Below, piece by piece: positions 8,752 to 17,749 of a stretch of DNA of 55,820 bases (the first letter of the stretch is position 1; each line of letters opens with the position of its first letter). The translations under genes and the position numbers were made by a program. Origin of the DNA: Candidatus Altarchaeota archaeon (GTDB lineage: Archaea > Altiarchaeota > Altiarchaeia > IMC4 > QMZM01). The stretch is taken from the NCBI GenBank assembly GCA_016931955.1, contig JAFGDV010000045.1, positions 1 to 55,820 on the forward strand, written 5' to 3'. The notes below the pieces were generated by a model that did not search any database, had not been told where the DNA came from, and worked only from the letters and a program-made list of their open reading frames with translations.

Positions 8752-9504
8752 ATGACGACTAAGAGGTCCAAATCGCGCAAAGGCAAAAAAACCAAAGTTG
8801 GATCTGCAGACTCTTCAAGGGTGGATAGGCTAGAGGGAGAACTGAGAAAACTCGAAGAAGAGGAGAAATCACTCGAGAATAGGTTGACCGAACTCGAGGA
8901 AAAAGAGGTCGAGCTTGCAAAGACTGTAAGCGAGCTTGCGCAGGTGAAGAAGCGCAGACCTGATTTTCTGATAAACTATATGTCCTCTAAGAATAAAGGA
9001 CTCGTCGCAGAGGTGAAACCCACCTCAACTGTCATGATAACAGAAGAAAGGAGGGAAAAAACAAAGGAGTTAATAGAGGACATCTCACTCTCACATCCCA
9101 CCAAAAAGATCGAGGAACCTAAGACAGAAGAGAAGATAACCGAAGTGGACAGAAAACAACTTTTGGAGGCGCATATAAAGAAGGTGTTAGAGAATCAAGA
9201 GCTTAGGAAGATGAGAGAACAGGAAAAACAGGAGATACTTAACTCAAAAATACCTGTAAAAGAGCTTAAGATGAACAAGCAACAATCTGATGCAAGCCAC
9301 CTCTTCCAAGCACTTATGGTGGAGGGTGTGTTGACAGTAGACGAAGCCTCAAGACTTCTTAGAACCGACAAAGACATCATAAACACGTGGGCTAAGGATC
9401 TGGAGAGCTCAGGCATCATAGAAGTGAGCAGACCACTCTATGGGTCTCCGAAACTTAAACTGAAAAGGCTTCCCGCCCAGATGAAGAAAACCCTGATCAA
9501 ATAA
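8752..9504 (+). CDS. Coiled-coil protein with C-terminal winged-helix domain
   Basis: I do not recognise a named family. The 250-residue protein has a very basic N-terminus (residues 3-15), a charged coiled coil (about 23-68), a middle linker with Lys/Glu-rich helices (105-165), and a C-terminal winged helix-turn-helix (about 182-245). The last part reads as EASRLLRTDKDIINTWAKDL followed by a wing SRPLYGSPKLKLKR. Similar wing motifs (Y-x-x-G-x-P-x-L) occur, from memory, in archaeal proteins encoded beside VirB11-type pilus ATPases. A link to the pilus genes in this window is therefore an inference. It is transcribed divergently from the citramalate synthase gene and convergently with mtnA (3-bp gap). 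Confidence 0.6.
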   Translation: MTTKRSKSRKGKKTKVGSADSSRVDRLEGELRKLEEEEKSLENRLTELEEKEVELAKTVSELAQVKKRRPDFLINYMSSKNKGLVAEVKPTSTVMITEERREKTKELIEDISLSHPTKKIEEPKTEEKITEVDRKQLLEAHIKKVLENQELRKMREQEKQEILNSKIPVKELKMNKQQSDASHLFQALMVEGVLTVDEASRLLRTDKDIINTWAKDLESSGIIEVSRPLYGSPKLKLKRLPAQMKKTLIK

Positions 9505-9507
9505 AGC

Positions 9508-10584
9508 CTATCCGAACCTCTTGGATATCTCCTCTGGCTTATAAACCCCTTCCTCGGTTATGATCTTTGACACGTACTCTGTAGGGGTTATGTCGAATGC
9601 TGGATTTCTCGCCCCAGATTCCTTGGGTGCAATCCTCACCCTGCCTAACTCATTGCTGGGATCAAGCCCCCACATGTACAACACCTCGTCCTCGTCTCTC
9701 TCCTCTATTTCCACATCATCCACTGTCTTGCAATGAAAGTCGAATGTGCTCTCTGGGGCGGCTACATAGAACGGTATGCTGTTTTCACGGGCGAGAACCG
9801 CTTTTTCGTACGTTCCTATCTTGTTCACAACATCGCCATTGCTGTTAATCCTGTCGGCTCCCACGATCACGAGATCGATTTCCCCTTTTCTCATGAGATA
9901 CCCTGCTGCATTGTCGACTATGATGCAGTGCTTTATATCCTCCTGCACAAGCTCCCACGCAGTCAACCTAGAACCCTGACATCTTGGCCTTGTCTCGTCT
10001 ATGAAAACGAACGGATTTTTGCCATCATACTCAGCCGCCCTTATGGGGGCGAGAGCCGTTCCATGGTCCACGCAACCTAAGGCGCCAGCATTACAGTGCG
10101 TCAGTACTCTGGCAGAATCCTTGATCAGAGGTTCACCGTTTAAGCCGATCAGCCTGCATCTTCCAGCGCTTTCGTCCGCATACTTCTGCGAAGCCTTACG
10201 CAGAATTGATTGGGCCTCGTCCACGGAGCCTGCAATCCTCATCTCATCCATCATCTTCTTAACTGCGTAAAACAGGTCGTAGGCTGTGGGTCTTGTATTC
10301 TTAATCGTCTTCTCTGCTTTCTCCATATGCCTCAGGAAATCCCTGAAGTCTTTGCCCTTGAACTCCAACGCCGCCTGAGCTACCCCAAATGCTGCAGTAG
10401 CCCCTATTGCAGGAGCCCCCCTCACCACCATGTTTTTGATGGCTGCAACAGTTTCTCTATAATCCTTCGATCCATATGTCTCAAACCGATGAGGCAGTTT
10501 CGGTTGATCAATCATATACACTACTGAGCCTTCCATCCAGACCGTCCTGTAATCCCTCACTTCGGAGTTAAACTTCACCTTCAT
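9508..10584 (-). CDS. mtnA: S-methyl-5-thioribose-1-phosphate isomerase
   Basis: It converts 5-methylthioribose 1-phosphate (or 5-deoxyribose 1-phosphate) to the ribulose 1-phosphate form in SAM by-product salvage. The 358-residue eIF-2B-superfamily protein has MVVRGAPAIGATAAFG near residue 52, the catalytic cysteine in LTHCNAG, the ETRPRCQGSRLTAWEL block, and the acid in IVGADRINSNGDVVNKIGTY. These are classic MtnA features and distinguish it from the isomerase at 1.0 kb. Its start overlaps the end of a class II aldolase gene by 17 bp, which indicates translational coupling. The pair would complete the MTA to dihydroxyacetone phosphate shunt. The nucleoside phosphorylase or kinase step is not seen here. 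Confidence 0.9.
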   Translation of the reverse strand: MKVKFNSEVRDYRTVWMEGSVVYMIDQPKLPHRFETYGSKDYRETVAAIKNMVVRGAPAIGATAAFGVAQAALEFKGKDFRDFLRHMEKAEKTIKNTRPTAYDLFYAVKKMMDEMRIAGSVDEAQSILRKASQKYADESAGRCRLIGLNGEPLIKDSARVLTHCNAGALGCVDHGTALAPIRAAEYDGKNPFVFIDETRPRCQGSRLTAWELVQEDIKHCIIVDNAAGYLMRKGEIDLVIVGADRINSNGDVVNKIGTYEKAVLARENSIPFYVAAPESTFDFHCKTVDDVEIEERDEDEVLYMWGLDPSNELGRVRIAPKESGARNPAFDITPTEYVSKIITEEGVYKPEEISKRFG

Positions 10585-11164
10585 CCTCGAACCTCCTATG
10601 CACCTTCATCAGCTCATCCAATGCCTCCCCCAGATTTCTGCCAACTGAGACGCTCCCATGGTCTCGGATCAACACGTAATCTGACTTTCTAAGAGCTTCA
10701 ACCACCTCCCTCGCCTGCTCCAATGTGCCGTATGATACCTTTTTCTTTGTTATCGTAATACCTAATTCACCCGCAAGCCCCTGTTTTTTAAGAACCAGCT
10801 GATCGTGTGCATGCACTACGGCGTTCACTTCAGGGAACTCCTGATAGATCATCCAGTGCATGGGTGTCTCAGAAGAAGGCTCAACTCTGCCGCAAACCTT
10901 TGCCGTGTTTGTCTTCTCATCGTAGTCAACCACCTTCACTATATCCTCCCTCATAAGTTCTTTGAATGACCTGCCCCCTGCCTTGATAAGCATTCCTTCA
11001 CTCTCCCTGACACTTATGTTGCCCGCATTAGCCTCAGCCATATCCTCTGAAGCCAAAGCCCTGCTCACACGCAGAAACTCCTTCAAGGTTGATTCATCCA
11101 ACCTGAGATCTCTCTCAAGAAACACGGTCCTGAACTTCCTGCCCACATACTCCTCCCCATCCAT
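10568..11164 (-). CDS. Class II aldolase (methylthioribulose- or deoxyribulose-1-phosphate aldolase candidate)
   Basis: This zinc-dependent class II aldolase/adducin family protein has 198 residues, the normal length. Visible active-site elements are NAGNISVRE, the acid in SSETPMHW, the zinc ligands HAH in VVHAHDQ, and the third histidine in IRDHGSVSVG. Family members cleave L-fuculose-1-phosphate, methylthioribulose-1-phosphate or 5-deoxyribulose-1-phosphate to dihydroxyacetone phosphate plus an aldehyde. The 17-bp overlap with mtnA points to the methylthio- or deoxy-ribulose phosphate substrates. MtnB dehydratase is structurally related, so that alternative needs checking. It shares a 42-bp divergent intergenic region with ahcY. 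Confidence 0.85.
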   Translation of the reverse strand: MDGEEYVGRKFRTVFLERDLRLDESTLKEFLRVSRALASEDMAEANAGNISVRESEGMLIKAGGRSFKELMREDIVKVVDYDEKTNTAKVCGRVEPSSETPMHWMIYQEFPEVNAVVHAHDQLVLKKQGLAGELGITITKKKVSYGTLEQAREVVEALRKSDYVLIRDHGSVSVGRNLGEALDELMKVHRRFEDEGEV

Positions 11165-11206
11165 TGTTATTTATTCTCCTAAACCGATAAATAAGTCGAG
11201 CCTAAA

Positions 11207-12454
11207 ATGGATTATAACGTGAAAGACATCAAGCTCGCAGGTGCGGGAAAACTGAAGATCGAATGGGCTGAGGAGCATATGCCCGTCCTGATGGAGATCA
11301 AGAAGGAGTTCCAGAAAACCAAACCAATGAGGAGCATACGGGTAGGGTTTGCACTGCATGTCACAAAGGAGACTGCTGTGTTGGTGAAGACCCTGATAGC
11401 CGGCGGAGCGGATGTTGCAATAGCTGGATGCAATCCCCTGTCGACTCAGGATGACGTCGCAGCCGCCCTGGCAGAAGACGGAGTAAAGGTCTACGCCTGG
11501 CGCGGCGAAACAAAAGAGGAATACTATGAGAACATAAACAGGGTATTGGACTTCAAGCCTGAGATAACGATAGATGATGGGGGAGACCTTGTCTTCACAG
11601 TACACAAGGAAAGGCAGGATCTGATAAAAGACATCCGAGGAGGATGCGAGGAAACCACTACTGGAATAATAAGGCTTAAGGCGATGGAAAAAGACGGTGC
11701 ATTAAGGTATCCCGTCATGGACGTCAACGATGCGAAGACGAAGCACTTCTTTGATAACAGGTACGGCACAGGTCAGTCCACAATAGACGGCATCCTCAGA
11801 GCCACTAATGTGTTGCTTGCTGGGAAAAACTTCGTCGTCGCAGGCTACGGATTCTGCGGGAGAGGCGTTGCAACGCGTGCAAAAGGCATGGGCTCCAACG
11901 TCATAGTCGCCGAAACAGATCCTACGAGGGCGCTTGAGGCAGTGATGGATGGCTTCAGGGTGATGCCATTGAAAGAGGCCTCAAGGATAGGGGACATCTT
12001 CCTCACAGTTACGGGGAACATGGCCGTCCTGGGGAAGGAACACTTTAAGCTGATGAAGAACGGCGCAATACTTGCGAACTCCGGCCACTTTAATGTTGAG
12101 ATAAACATCCCAGAGCTTGAAGGGCTTTCAATGGAGAAAAAGAGGATTAGAGAAAACGTGGAAAAATACACTTTAAAGGATGGACGACACCTTTATCTGC
12201 TGACCGAAGGCAGGCTTGTGAACCTGGCAGCCGCGGAAGGCCACCCCTCCGAGGTCATGGATATGAGCTTCGCGAACCAAGCGATGGCGGTTAAATATCT
12301 CCTGGAGAACAGGCTTGAGGCCGGCCTCTACAAGATTCCTAAGGAAGTGGATGACATGATAGCCGCCTTGAAGCTGAAGACGATGGATGTTGGAATAGAC
12401 CTTCTCAGCGAGAAACAGAGGAAGTACTTGGAGAGTTGGGAGGAGGGAACATAA
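11207..12454 (+). CDS. ahcY: S-adenosylhomocysteine (or S-inosylhomocysteine) hydrolase
   Basis: It hydrolyses the product of SAM-dependent methylation, releasing homocysteine. The 415-residue protein has the AdoHcyase N-terminal block (RVGFALHVTKETAVLVKTL), the TTTG and KTKHFFDNRYGTGQS segments, the NAD-binding loop GYGFCGRG (about residue 212), NSGHFNVEI, and the C-terminal LAAAEGHPSEVMD...NQ element. Like most archaeal members it lacks the long internal insert found in many bacterial enzymes. Some methanogen homologues use S-inosylhomocysteine, and sequence alone does not decide this. It lies next to mtnA and the aldolase but on the other strand, so three SAM by-product genes cluster here. 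Confidence 0.93.
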   Translation: MDYNVKDIKLAGAGKLKIEWAEEHMPVLMEIKKEFQKTKPMRSIRVGFALHVTKETAVLVKTLIAGGADVAIAGCNPLSTQDDVAAALAEDGVKVYAWRGETKEEYYENINRVLDFKPEITIDDGGDLVFTVHKERQDLIKDIRGGCEETTTGIIRLKAMEKDGALRYPVMDVNDAKTKHFFDNRYGTGQSTIDGILRATNVLLAGKNFVVAGYGFCGRGVATRAKGMGSNVIVAETDPTRALEAVMDGFRVMPLKEASRIGDIFLTVTGNMAVLGKEHFKLMKNGAILANSGHFNVEINIPELEGLSMEKKRIRENVEKYTLKDGRHLYLLTEGRLVNLAAAEGHPSEVMDMSFANQAMAVKYLLENRLEAGLYKIPKEVDDMIAALKLKTMDVGIDLLSEKQRKYLESWEEGT

Positions 12455-12487
12455 TAACCTGTAATCACAGATATTAACGAGGAGAAA

Positions 12488-13048
12488 ATGAGTGAAAAGA
12501 TTAAGTTGATAGGAGACTATCTTGGGACGATAGAGGAGTTTGTTCCCTGTGAGGGAACCTACTCGGATGATGGAAAGATCTATGCGTCAAACATAGGTAA
12601 AGCAGTCCTCGACCAAGAAAACCACATAGCTAGGATAGAGGCTAAGATGCCTTCTGAGATGAAGGTTGGACAGGTAATCTTCGGAGACGTCATGGGTATG
12701 AGGAAGAACACCGTCACAGTTATTGCGAGAAAGATTCAAGGCATTAAGGGAGATATCGACGTGAAGACAGGCCTCTACGTCTCAAACATTGCAAAAAACT
12801 ATGTGGAAAAACCCGAGGACTTTTTTGGTATAGGGGACATCATCAAAGCCAAGGTTTTGAAGATAGAGCATGGATTGATAGACATAACAACCAAGGAAGA
12901 TGATTTTGGCGTAGTAAAGGCCTTCTGTAAGCGCTGCAGATACCCTTTGGAGAAGGCAGATGACCAAAATAGGTTGACCTGTCCCAGTTGCGGCCACCGC
13001 GAGAACCGCAAGCTTTCCAAGGACTTCGGTAATGTCGAAACAATCTGA
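12488..13048 (+). CDS. csl4: Exosome RNA-binding subunit Csl4
   Basis: This is the RNA-binding cap subunit of the archaeal exosome. The 186-residue protein shows the three expected parts: an N-terminal beta domain (GDYLGTIEEFVPCEGTY), a central S1 domain (about 65-140; VGQVIFGDVMGMRKNTVTV and FGIGDIIKAKVLKI), and a C-terminal zinc ribbon CKRC...CPSCG (147-168). A purine-rich site (GAGGAG) lies a few bases before the ATG. FEN-1 begins two bases after its stop, forming an information-processing operon. Rrp41, Rrp42 and Rrp4 are not in the window. Confidence 0.92.
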   Translation: MSEKIKLIGDYLGTIEEFVPCEGTYSDDGKIYASNIGKAVLDQENHIARIEAKMPSEMKVGQVIFGDVMGMRKNTVTVIARKIQGIKGDIDVKTGLYVSNIAKNYVEKPEDFFGIGDIIKAKVLKIEHGLIDITTKEDDFGVVKAFCKRCRYPLEKADDQNRLTCPSCGHRENRKLSKDFGNVETI

Positions 13049-13050
13049 AA

Positions 13051-14019
13051 ATGGGGGTAAATCTCAAGGATATTGTACCACATGAGCCCTTGGACTTTCA
13101 GGATCTGAGGGGGAGGGTGATCGCTATCGATGCGTTAAACTCCCTCTACCAGTTTCTCTCGATCATCAGGCAACCTGACGGCACCCCTCTGATGGATTCC
13201 CATGGCAGAATAACGTCCCATCTATCAGGTCTGCTCTATAGGACAACCCGCCTTCTCGAGTACGGAATCAAGCCACTGTATGTCTTCGACGGCACACCTC
13301 CGGTCTTAAAGAAGAAGACCATCGAGGAGAGAAGAGAATCAAAGAAAAAAGCTGGGGAAGAATGGAAGAAGGCTCAAGAGGAAGGCAGACTCGAGGATGC
13401 TCGGAGATTTGCAAGCCGCACCTCTCGCTTCACTGACGAAATGTTGTCCGATTCCAAGAAACTTCTTGGTTTCATGGGTATTCCATTCATCCAAGCCCCA
13501 TCCGAGGGTGAAGCTCAATGCGCTCACCTTTGCAGGAAAGATGATGCTTGGGGTGTCGGCAGCCAGGACTACGACGCCCTACTGTTCGGAGCGCCTCACC
13601 TGGTGAAGGGTCTCACATTGAGCGGCAAATTCGAATTAAGCATCGTGCACTTGGAGAATCTCTTGAAGGGCCTGGATGTCACAAGAGAGCAGCTTATCGA
13701 TGTCGCAATTTTAGTGGGAACAGACTTCAATGAGGGCGTTAAGGGTATAGGCCCGAAGAAGGCACTTAAGGCAGTTAAGGAGGGCAGATTAGGTGGACTT
13801 GATCTGGACTTCGACATCGACGAGGTCAGGGAAATATTCCTCAATCCTAACACGACGGACGACTACAACATAGAATGGAGGAATCCCCTCGGGGATTCTC
13901 TGATCGAGTTCCTCTGCGAGGAGCATGAATTCTCCACTGAACGGATCGAAAAAGCCACTAGCAACCTTGAGAAATCACTGAAGGAATTCACTCAGAGAGA
14001 CCTGAGCGCCTGGTTCTGA
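13051..14019 (+). CDS. fen: Flap endonuclease 1
   Basis: This structure-specific nuclease removes 5' flaps during lagging-strand maturation and repair. The 322-residue protein has the N-terminal nuclease block with IAIDALNSLYQFL and YVFDGTPPVLK, the internal block APSEGEAQCAHL followed by GSQDYDALLFG, and the helix-hairpin-helix-like VGTDFNEGVKGIGPKKAL. The last eight residues, QRDLSAWF, fit a PIP box (QxxLxxWF) for binding the PCNA sliding clamp. It begins two bases after the csl4 stop, so the two are translated from one message. Length and motifs match archaeal FEN-1 well. Confidence 0.95.
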   Translation: MGVNLKDIVPHEPLDFQDLRGRVIAIDALNSLYQFLSIIRQPDGTPLMDSHGRITSHLSGLLYRTTRLLEYGIKPLYVFDGTPPVLKKKTIEERRESKKKAGEEWKKAQEEGRLEDARRFASRTSRFTDEMLSDSKKLLGFMGIPFIQAPSEGEAQCAHLCRKDDAWGVGSQDYDALLFGAPHLVKGLTLSGKFELSIVHLENLLKGLDVTREQLIDVAILVGTDFNEGVKGIGPKKALKAVKEGRLGGLDLDFDIDEVREIFLNPNTTDDYNIEWRNPLGDSLIEFLCEEHEFSTERIEKATSNLEKSLKEFTQRDLSAWF

Positions 14020-14051
14020 AGGTTTTTAATCAGAGCGTAAAAGAATATAAC

Positions 14052-14822
14052 ATGCAGGACGGTTTCGAGTTTTTTACGGCTATGACGGCGGGTTTTGTCG
14101 GCGGCTTCATTGTCTTCCTTAATGGTTTTCTACTCCTCTTGAAGAAGAGGCTTATCGAGAACCTGCCTGCTTCTAAGATCCGCTCCCTTGCAATGGGTTT
14201 GGTCAAGTTGTGCGGTGAGGTCGAATCTGGAACCGAACTGCTGAAGAGCCCCTTCTTCCTCAAAGACTGTATTTATTATAGATACGTTATTGAACGTCGG
14301 ACTAAAGGAGGCAGATCTGAGAAGTGGGAGACCCTGAAGACTGAATCAGAGTCTGTGAGATTCCTCCTGCGGGATGAGACAGGGTCCATCCTCGTGGATC
14401 CCGCAGGAGCTGAAATTAACACAAACAAGGGCCTTGAGTGGTCTATCGGAGGAGAACACAAGCCTTCCAATCAGGAGGAGGAGTTCCTAGCCTTCCATGG
14501 CATAGAAACCAAGGATCTGTTTGGTCTTGGATACAAGATGAGGTACCGAGAATATTTTATTGAGCCAAGTGATGCATTATACATCCTGGGGACTGCTGCA
14601 GACAATCCCTCTGCCGAGGACGGGAGCTTCCAGGAGAATGTGGAGGATATCATGATCCAGAAGGGTGGGAAAAATAAGCCTTACATCATCTCAGAAAGAG
14701 AGGAGAGTGAATTCCTCAGAAGGTTGAGCAGAGAATCCAGGATACGGATAATCGGCGGAGCACTGATATCAATATTCTGCCTGATTATGTTGTTCTACTT
14801 CACGTATTATATCCCAAGTTGA
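14052..14822 (+). CDS. GIDE/BAM-domain membrane protein
   Basis: The 256-residue membrane protein has a helix at about 9-31, a large soluble middle and a C-terminal helix at about 233-252. The middle has the pattern seen in GIDE/BAM (beside-a-membrane) domains of eukaryotic MUL1 and its prokaryotic relatives: a conserved LCGEVESG, a CIYYRYVIER core and an LLRDETGSILVDPAGAEI strand pair. No RING finger is present, so this is the membrane-associated domain alone. Function in archaea is not established. It lies 32 bp downstream of fen on the same strand and may be read through from that operon. Family assignment rests on pattern recognition. Confidence 0.6.
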   Translation: MQDGFEFFTAMTAGFVGGFIVFLNGFLLLLKKRLIENLPASKIRSLAMGLVKLCGEVESGTELLKSPFFLKDCIYYRYVIERRTKGGRSEKWETLKTESESVRFLLRDETGSILVDPAGAEINTNKGLEWSIGGEHKPSNQEEEFLAFHGIETKDLFGLGYKMRYREYFIEPSDALYILGTAADNPSAEDGSFQENVEDIMIQKGGKNKPYIISEREESEFLRRLSRESRIRIIGGALISIFCLIMLFYFTYYIPS

Positions 14823-14923
14823 TGAGCTTTATTGTCGTTTGGTATATTGACCTATTGCCGATTCATAATAGTTACAACATTCATGTGATGCTGAGGAAAA
14901 ACATAAAGAGGTCTTAGAAGCAG

Positions 14924-16315
14924 TTAAGCCCTCGACTCCGGTCTGTCTTTTCTTTTCACATGTTGCAGAGACCTTTGGATTTCCGTCACCGCCTTATAGG
15001 TTAGACCTATGATCGGTCCGGTGCCGTTGTACCTTATGAAAAAGTCTCTCGAGCTTATCTCTTCTACACTACGTCTCTCCTTTAGCCTGGGGAGAAACAG
15101 TAGGGATGCAATACCCCGCACCAGCCCGGATATGAGGAATATCACCTGCAGGCTTGAGTAGAAGATCCAAGACGAGGTTATCGTAAAAGCCAGTAAACCC
15201 CCGACCATCGATCCCATGAAGAGGGACACTCCAGCAAGAACGTTGTGGTAGGCGAAAACCCTCGTCCTGTTTTCTGGCTTTACGTTGTCGTATACGAAGT
15301 TCATCGATGAAAGGTTGAATCCAGCCCAGACGAAACCCGAAACAACCTGAGCGAATATCAGGTATATGATATCCTTAGAGAAGAGCCACAGTATGGGTAC
15401 TACGACGATAGACATCCCAGAGAAGCTCAGTATCCTCCTGTTCCCAAACCTGTCGGCGAGGTTTCCCCAATGGGTCATAGCCAAGAAAGAGGTTAATGCT
15501 GCACTGGCTGTTACTATAGTGTACTCCAGGTAGGGCATCTGCAGGTCCCTTAGCATATAGACTGTAAAGAACGGAGACGCTATGTAGACGCTGAAGTTCA
15601 TAAGAGCAAAGTACAGGGCGAATCTGCCATAGTTTGTCTCCTTAAGCCTTCTGAGATACTGGATGAATGAGAATTCATTTTCTTTGTCTGATTTCATCGG
15701 AGGGTCTTCGCTCTTCTTAAGGTAGTGCCATGAAACCAGCCTCGCTATGAATGCAATGGAAAAGATTAAAACGAAGCCTTGCATGATTTCTTCCTTCGGA
15801 AAAAGGCTGAGCAGAAAGCCTGCAATGAACAAGGATATGAACGCTGTTGCACCATTTATCCTGTTCCTCATACCAAAGAATCTGCCCCTGACTCCTTCAC
15901 TGACGAGGTCGCCTATGAGGCTGTTCCATACAGGTACTATGAAATGGCCGAATACGAAATACAATGTCACGAGTAGGATCAACAGCAAAATCTTGTTCTC
16001 AAATAGGAGCAGGGTTATCGACATCAGCGGAAGCCACGTCAAGGCCTGCAGTAATACAAAGAGGGTTATTGTCTTCTTCCTGCTCTTTAGGTATGATGTC
16101 ACCCTTGACGTGTATAGTTGAAGCAATGCTGCAATGAATTGTGGAGTGGAGACGAGCATCCCTATCTCAAGGTTTGATGCCCCCAGTTCAATAGCGAGGG
16201 GGCTGAAGTATTGTTCCCCAAAGCCGGTCATCGCAGAAAACGCTGCGCCGTCTTTTATCGAGTACTTAAGGCTTTTCCCGTTCTTATCCTTCAAAACATC
16301 CCCGTCCAAGAGCAT
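14924..16315 (-). CDS. Major facilitator superfamily transporter
   Basis: The 463-residue polytopic membrane protein has roughly eleven or twelve hydrophobic segments and the MFS cytoplasmic loop motif in the second half (HWGNLADRFGNRRIL). The first half has an equivalent position between helices 2 and 3 (SRVTSYLKSRKK). A soluble segment between the halves (about 205-225) is charged. The substrate cannot be inferred. The C-terminal tail of about 60 residues is basic and cytosolic. It diverges from the YkgJ-like gene at 16.4 kb, and the 101-bp gap to the convergent GIDE-like gene contains nothing recognisable. Confidence 0.85.
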   Translation of the reverse strand: MLLDGDVLKDKNGKSLKYSIKDGAAFSAMTGFGEQYFSPLAIELGASNLEIGMLVSTPQFIAALLQLYTSRVTSYLKSRKKTITLFVLLQALTWLPLMSITLLLFENKILLLILLVTLYFVFGHFIVPVWNSLIGDLVSEGVRGRFFGMRNRINGATAFISLFIAGFLLSLFPKEEIMQGFVLIFSIAFIARLVSWHYLKKSEDPPMKSDKENEFSFIQYLRRLKETNYGRFALYFALMNFSVYIASPFFTVYMLRDLQMPYLEYTIVTASAALTSFLAMTHWGNLADRFGNRRILSFSGMSIVVVPILWLFSKDIIYLIFAQVVSGFVWAGFNLSSMNFVYDNVKPENRTRVFAYHNVLAGVSLFMGSMVGGLLAFTITSSWIFYSSLQVIFLISGLVRGIASLLFLPRLKERRSVEEISSRDFFIRYNGTGPIIGLTYKAVTEIQRSLQHVKRKDRPESRA

Positions 16316-16374
16316 TTTAGCTGAACCAATACTACTAATATACAGATAACGCTTTTGTTATGTAAATCTATGAA

Positions 16375-16851
16375 ATGTCTTCATATGAACTCGAAGCCAG
16401 AATTCTGGCAGACTTGTGCATGAAATGCGGTGGCAGGTGTTGCCGCAATCATTTCATCTTTCTCTCCGAGTTAGAGTATGTTCGGCTTAAAGAATGCCTG
16501 AACTTCAGGGAAGGATCCTTTGATACTCCATATGGCAGTATGAAGGCAATCGACGCCTTACACGGTAGCTGCCCCTTTTTGGGCAGAGAAGGATGTGTCC
16601 TGGATCCAGAGAAGAGGCCCCTCATCTGCAGGCTGTTCCCTCTTAGATTCATCCTAGAGAAGAAGGGGATAGGCTTTCATCTCTCAACGCTCTGCCCCTT
16701 CAGGGATGAAGTCAGAGTGTTGAAGACTTGGCTGGCTAAGACCCGGGAAGACGCCCTAGAAGAGCTGAAACGCGGTTGGCTGAAGAAGGAGATACTATGT
16801 TATGGACACTACCTGAGGGTGAGTGAAGACAAACTATGTGAGATAGATTAA
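16375..16851 (+). CDS. YkgJ-type CxxCxxxCC metal-cluster protein
   Basis: This 158-residue protein belongs to the YkgJ/UPF0153 zinc- or iron-chelating family. The signature CMKCGGRCC is at residues 15-23; a second cysteine group follows at SCPFLGREGCVLDPEKRPLICRLFPL (written here only by its key Cys and Pro positions, about 65-91) and a third Cys in LCPF. Family members are thought to bind iron-sulfur or zinc clusters, with some acting on methylation or flagellin-like targets, but no reaction is assigned. It ends 4 bp before the convergent htpX stop. Confidence 0.75.
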   Translation: MSSYELEARILADLCMKCGGRCCRNHFIFLSELEYVRLKECLNFREGSFDTPYGSMKAIDALHGSCPFLGREGCVLDPEKRPLICRLFPLRFILEKKGIGFHLSTLCPFRDEVRVLKTWLAKTREDALEELKRGWLKKEILCYGHYLRVSEDKLCEID

Positions 16852-16855
16852 CGGC

Positions 16856-17746
16856 CTACATAGCTTCCAGTGCTTTGATTCTCTTCTCAGCCGGCGGGTG
16901 TGTGCTGAAGAGGTTGTCGAAGAATCCCTCCCTGAAGGGGTTTGCTATATACAGCGGCGCTGAATCTGGGTTCGCCTTCGTCATCGGTATCTTGTTGGCT
17001 GAGATCTTCCGCAGGGCAGAAGCAAGCCCGGGAGGATAACGTGTAAGCAGAGCACCTGATGCGTCAGCCAAGTACTCCCTCTTACGGGAAATAGCGAACC
17101 TGACCATCTGCGCGATGATGGGTGCGATAATAGCAAACAGTATGCCTATTAGGATAATCACGGCTCCTCCTTTTCCCCCACCCCGTCTATTGCCCCTGCC
17201 ATGGAGGAACATCCTGACCAATATATTACTTAGGATTCCTATCAAGCCTATCATGACCATGACGAGGGTCATATACCGTATGTCATAGTTTTTTATATGC
17301 GACAGTTCATGGGCTAAGACGCCCTCCAATTCCTGCCTATTCATTATGTCAAGCAAGCCCTTGGTCACTGCAACTGAGGAATGCCTTGGATCCCGTCCCG
17401 TCGCGAACGCGTTAGGTGAGGGATCATCTATCACATAAATCTTAGGCATCGGTATGCCTGCTGCGATGCTCAAACCCTCCACGGTGTTGTACAGGTGGGG
17501 GTATTCCTGCTTCCGAACCTCCTTTGCATGGTTTATCGCCAGAATCGCCTTATCGCCGAGGTAGTAGCTGAAGAGCATCCATATGACGGCGAAGATAAGG
17601 ATCGCCCCAATTCCAATATATCCTCCCCCAAAGTATGCGCTGATTATGTAGGAGAGGATGAAGGCTATGATAAAGAATATGATGAAGAGGATGTATGACA
17701 TCCTCTTGTTGCCTGAAATCTGGTCGTAGATGTTTACGCGCTCCAT
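16856..17746 (-). CDS. htpX: HtpX-like M48 membrane metalloprotease
   Basis: This integral-membrane zinc endopeptidase probably takes part in membrane protein quality control. The 296-residue protein has two N-terminal helices (about 17-38 and 42-62), the M48 signature HELSH at 146-150 with the glutamate ligand in RKREYLADASGALL, two further hydrophobic segments between (about 156-178 and 193-217), and a cytosolic C-terminal part ending FSTHPPAEKRIKAL, which is diagnostic for the family. It follows the lemA gene by 3 bp, a pairing seen widely in bacteria and archaea, so the two are coexpressed. Confidence 0.93.
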   Translation of the reverse strand: MERVNIYDQISGNKRMSYILFIIFFIIAFILSYIISAYFGGGYIGIGAILIFAVIWMLFSYYLGDKAILAINHAKEVRKQEYPHLYNTVEGLSIAAGIPMPKIYVIDDPSPNAFATGRDPRHSSVAVTKGLLDIMNRQELEGVLAHELSHIKNYDIRYMTLVMVMIGLIGILSNILVRMFLHGRGNRRGGGKGGAVIILIGILFAIIAPIIAQMVRFAISRKREYLADASGALLTRYPPGLASALRKISANKIPMTKANPDSAPLYIANPFREGFFDNLFSTHPPAEKRIKALEAM

Positions 17747-17749
17747 CTC

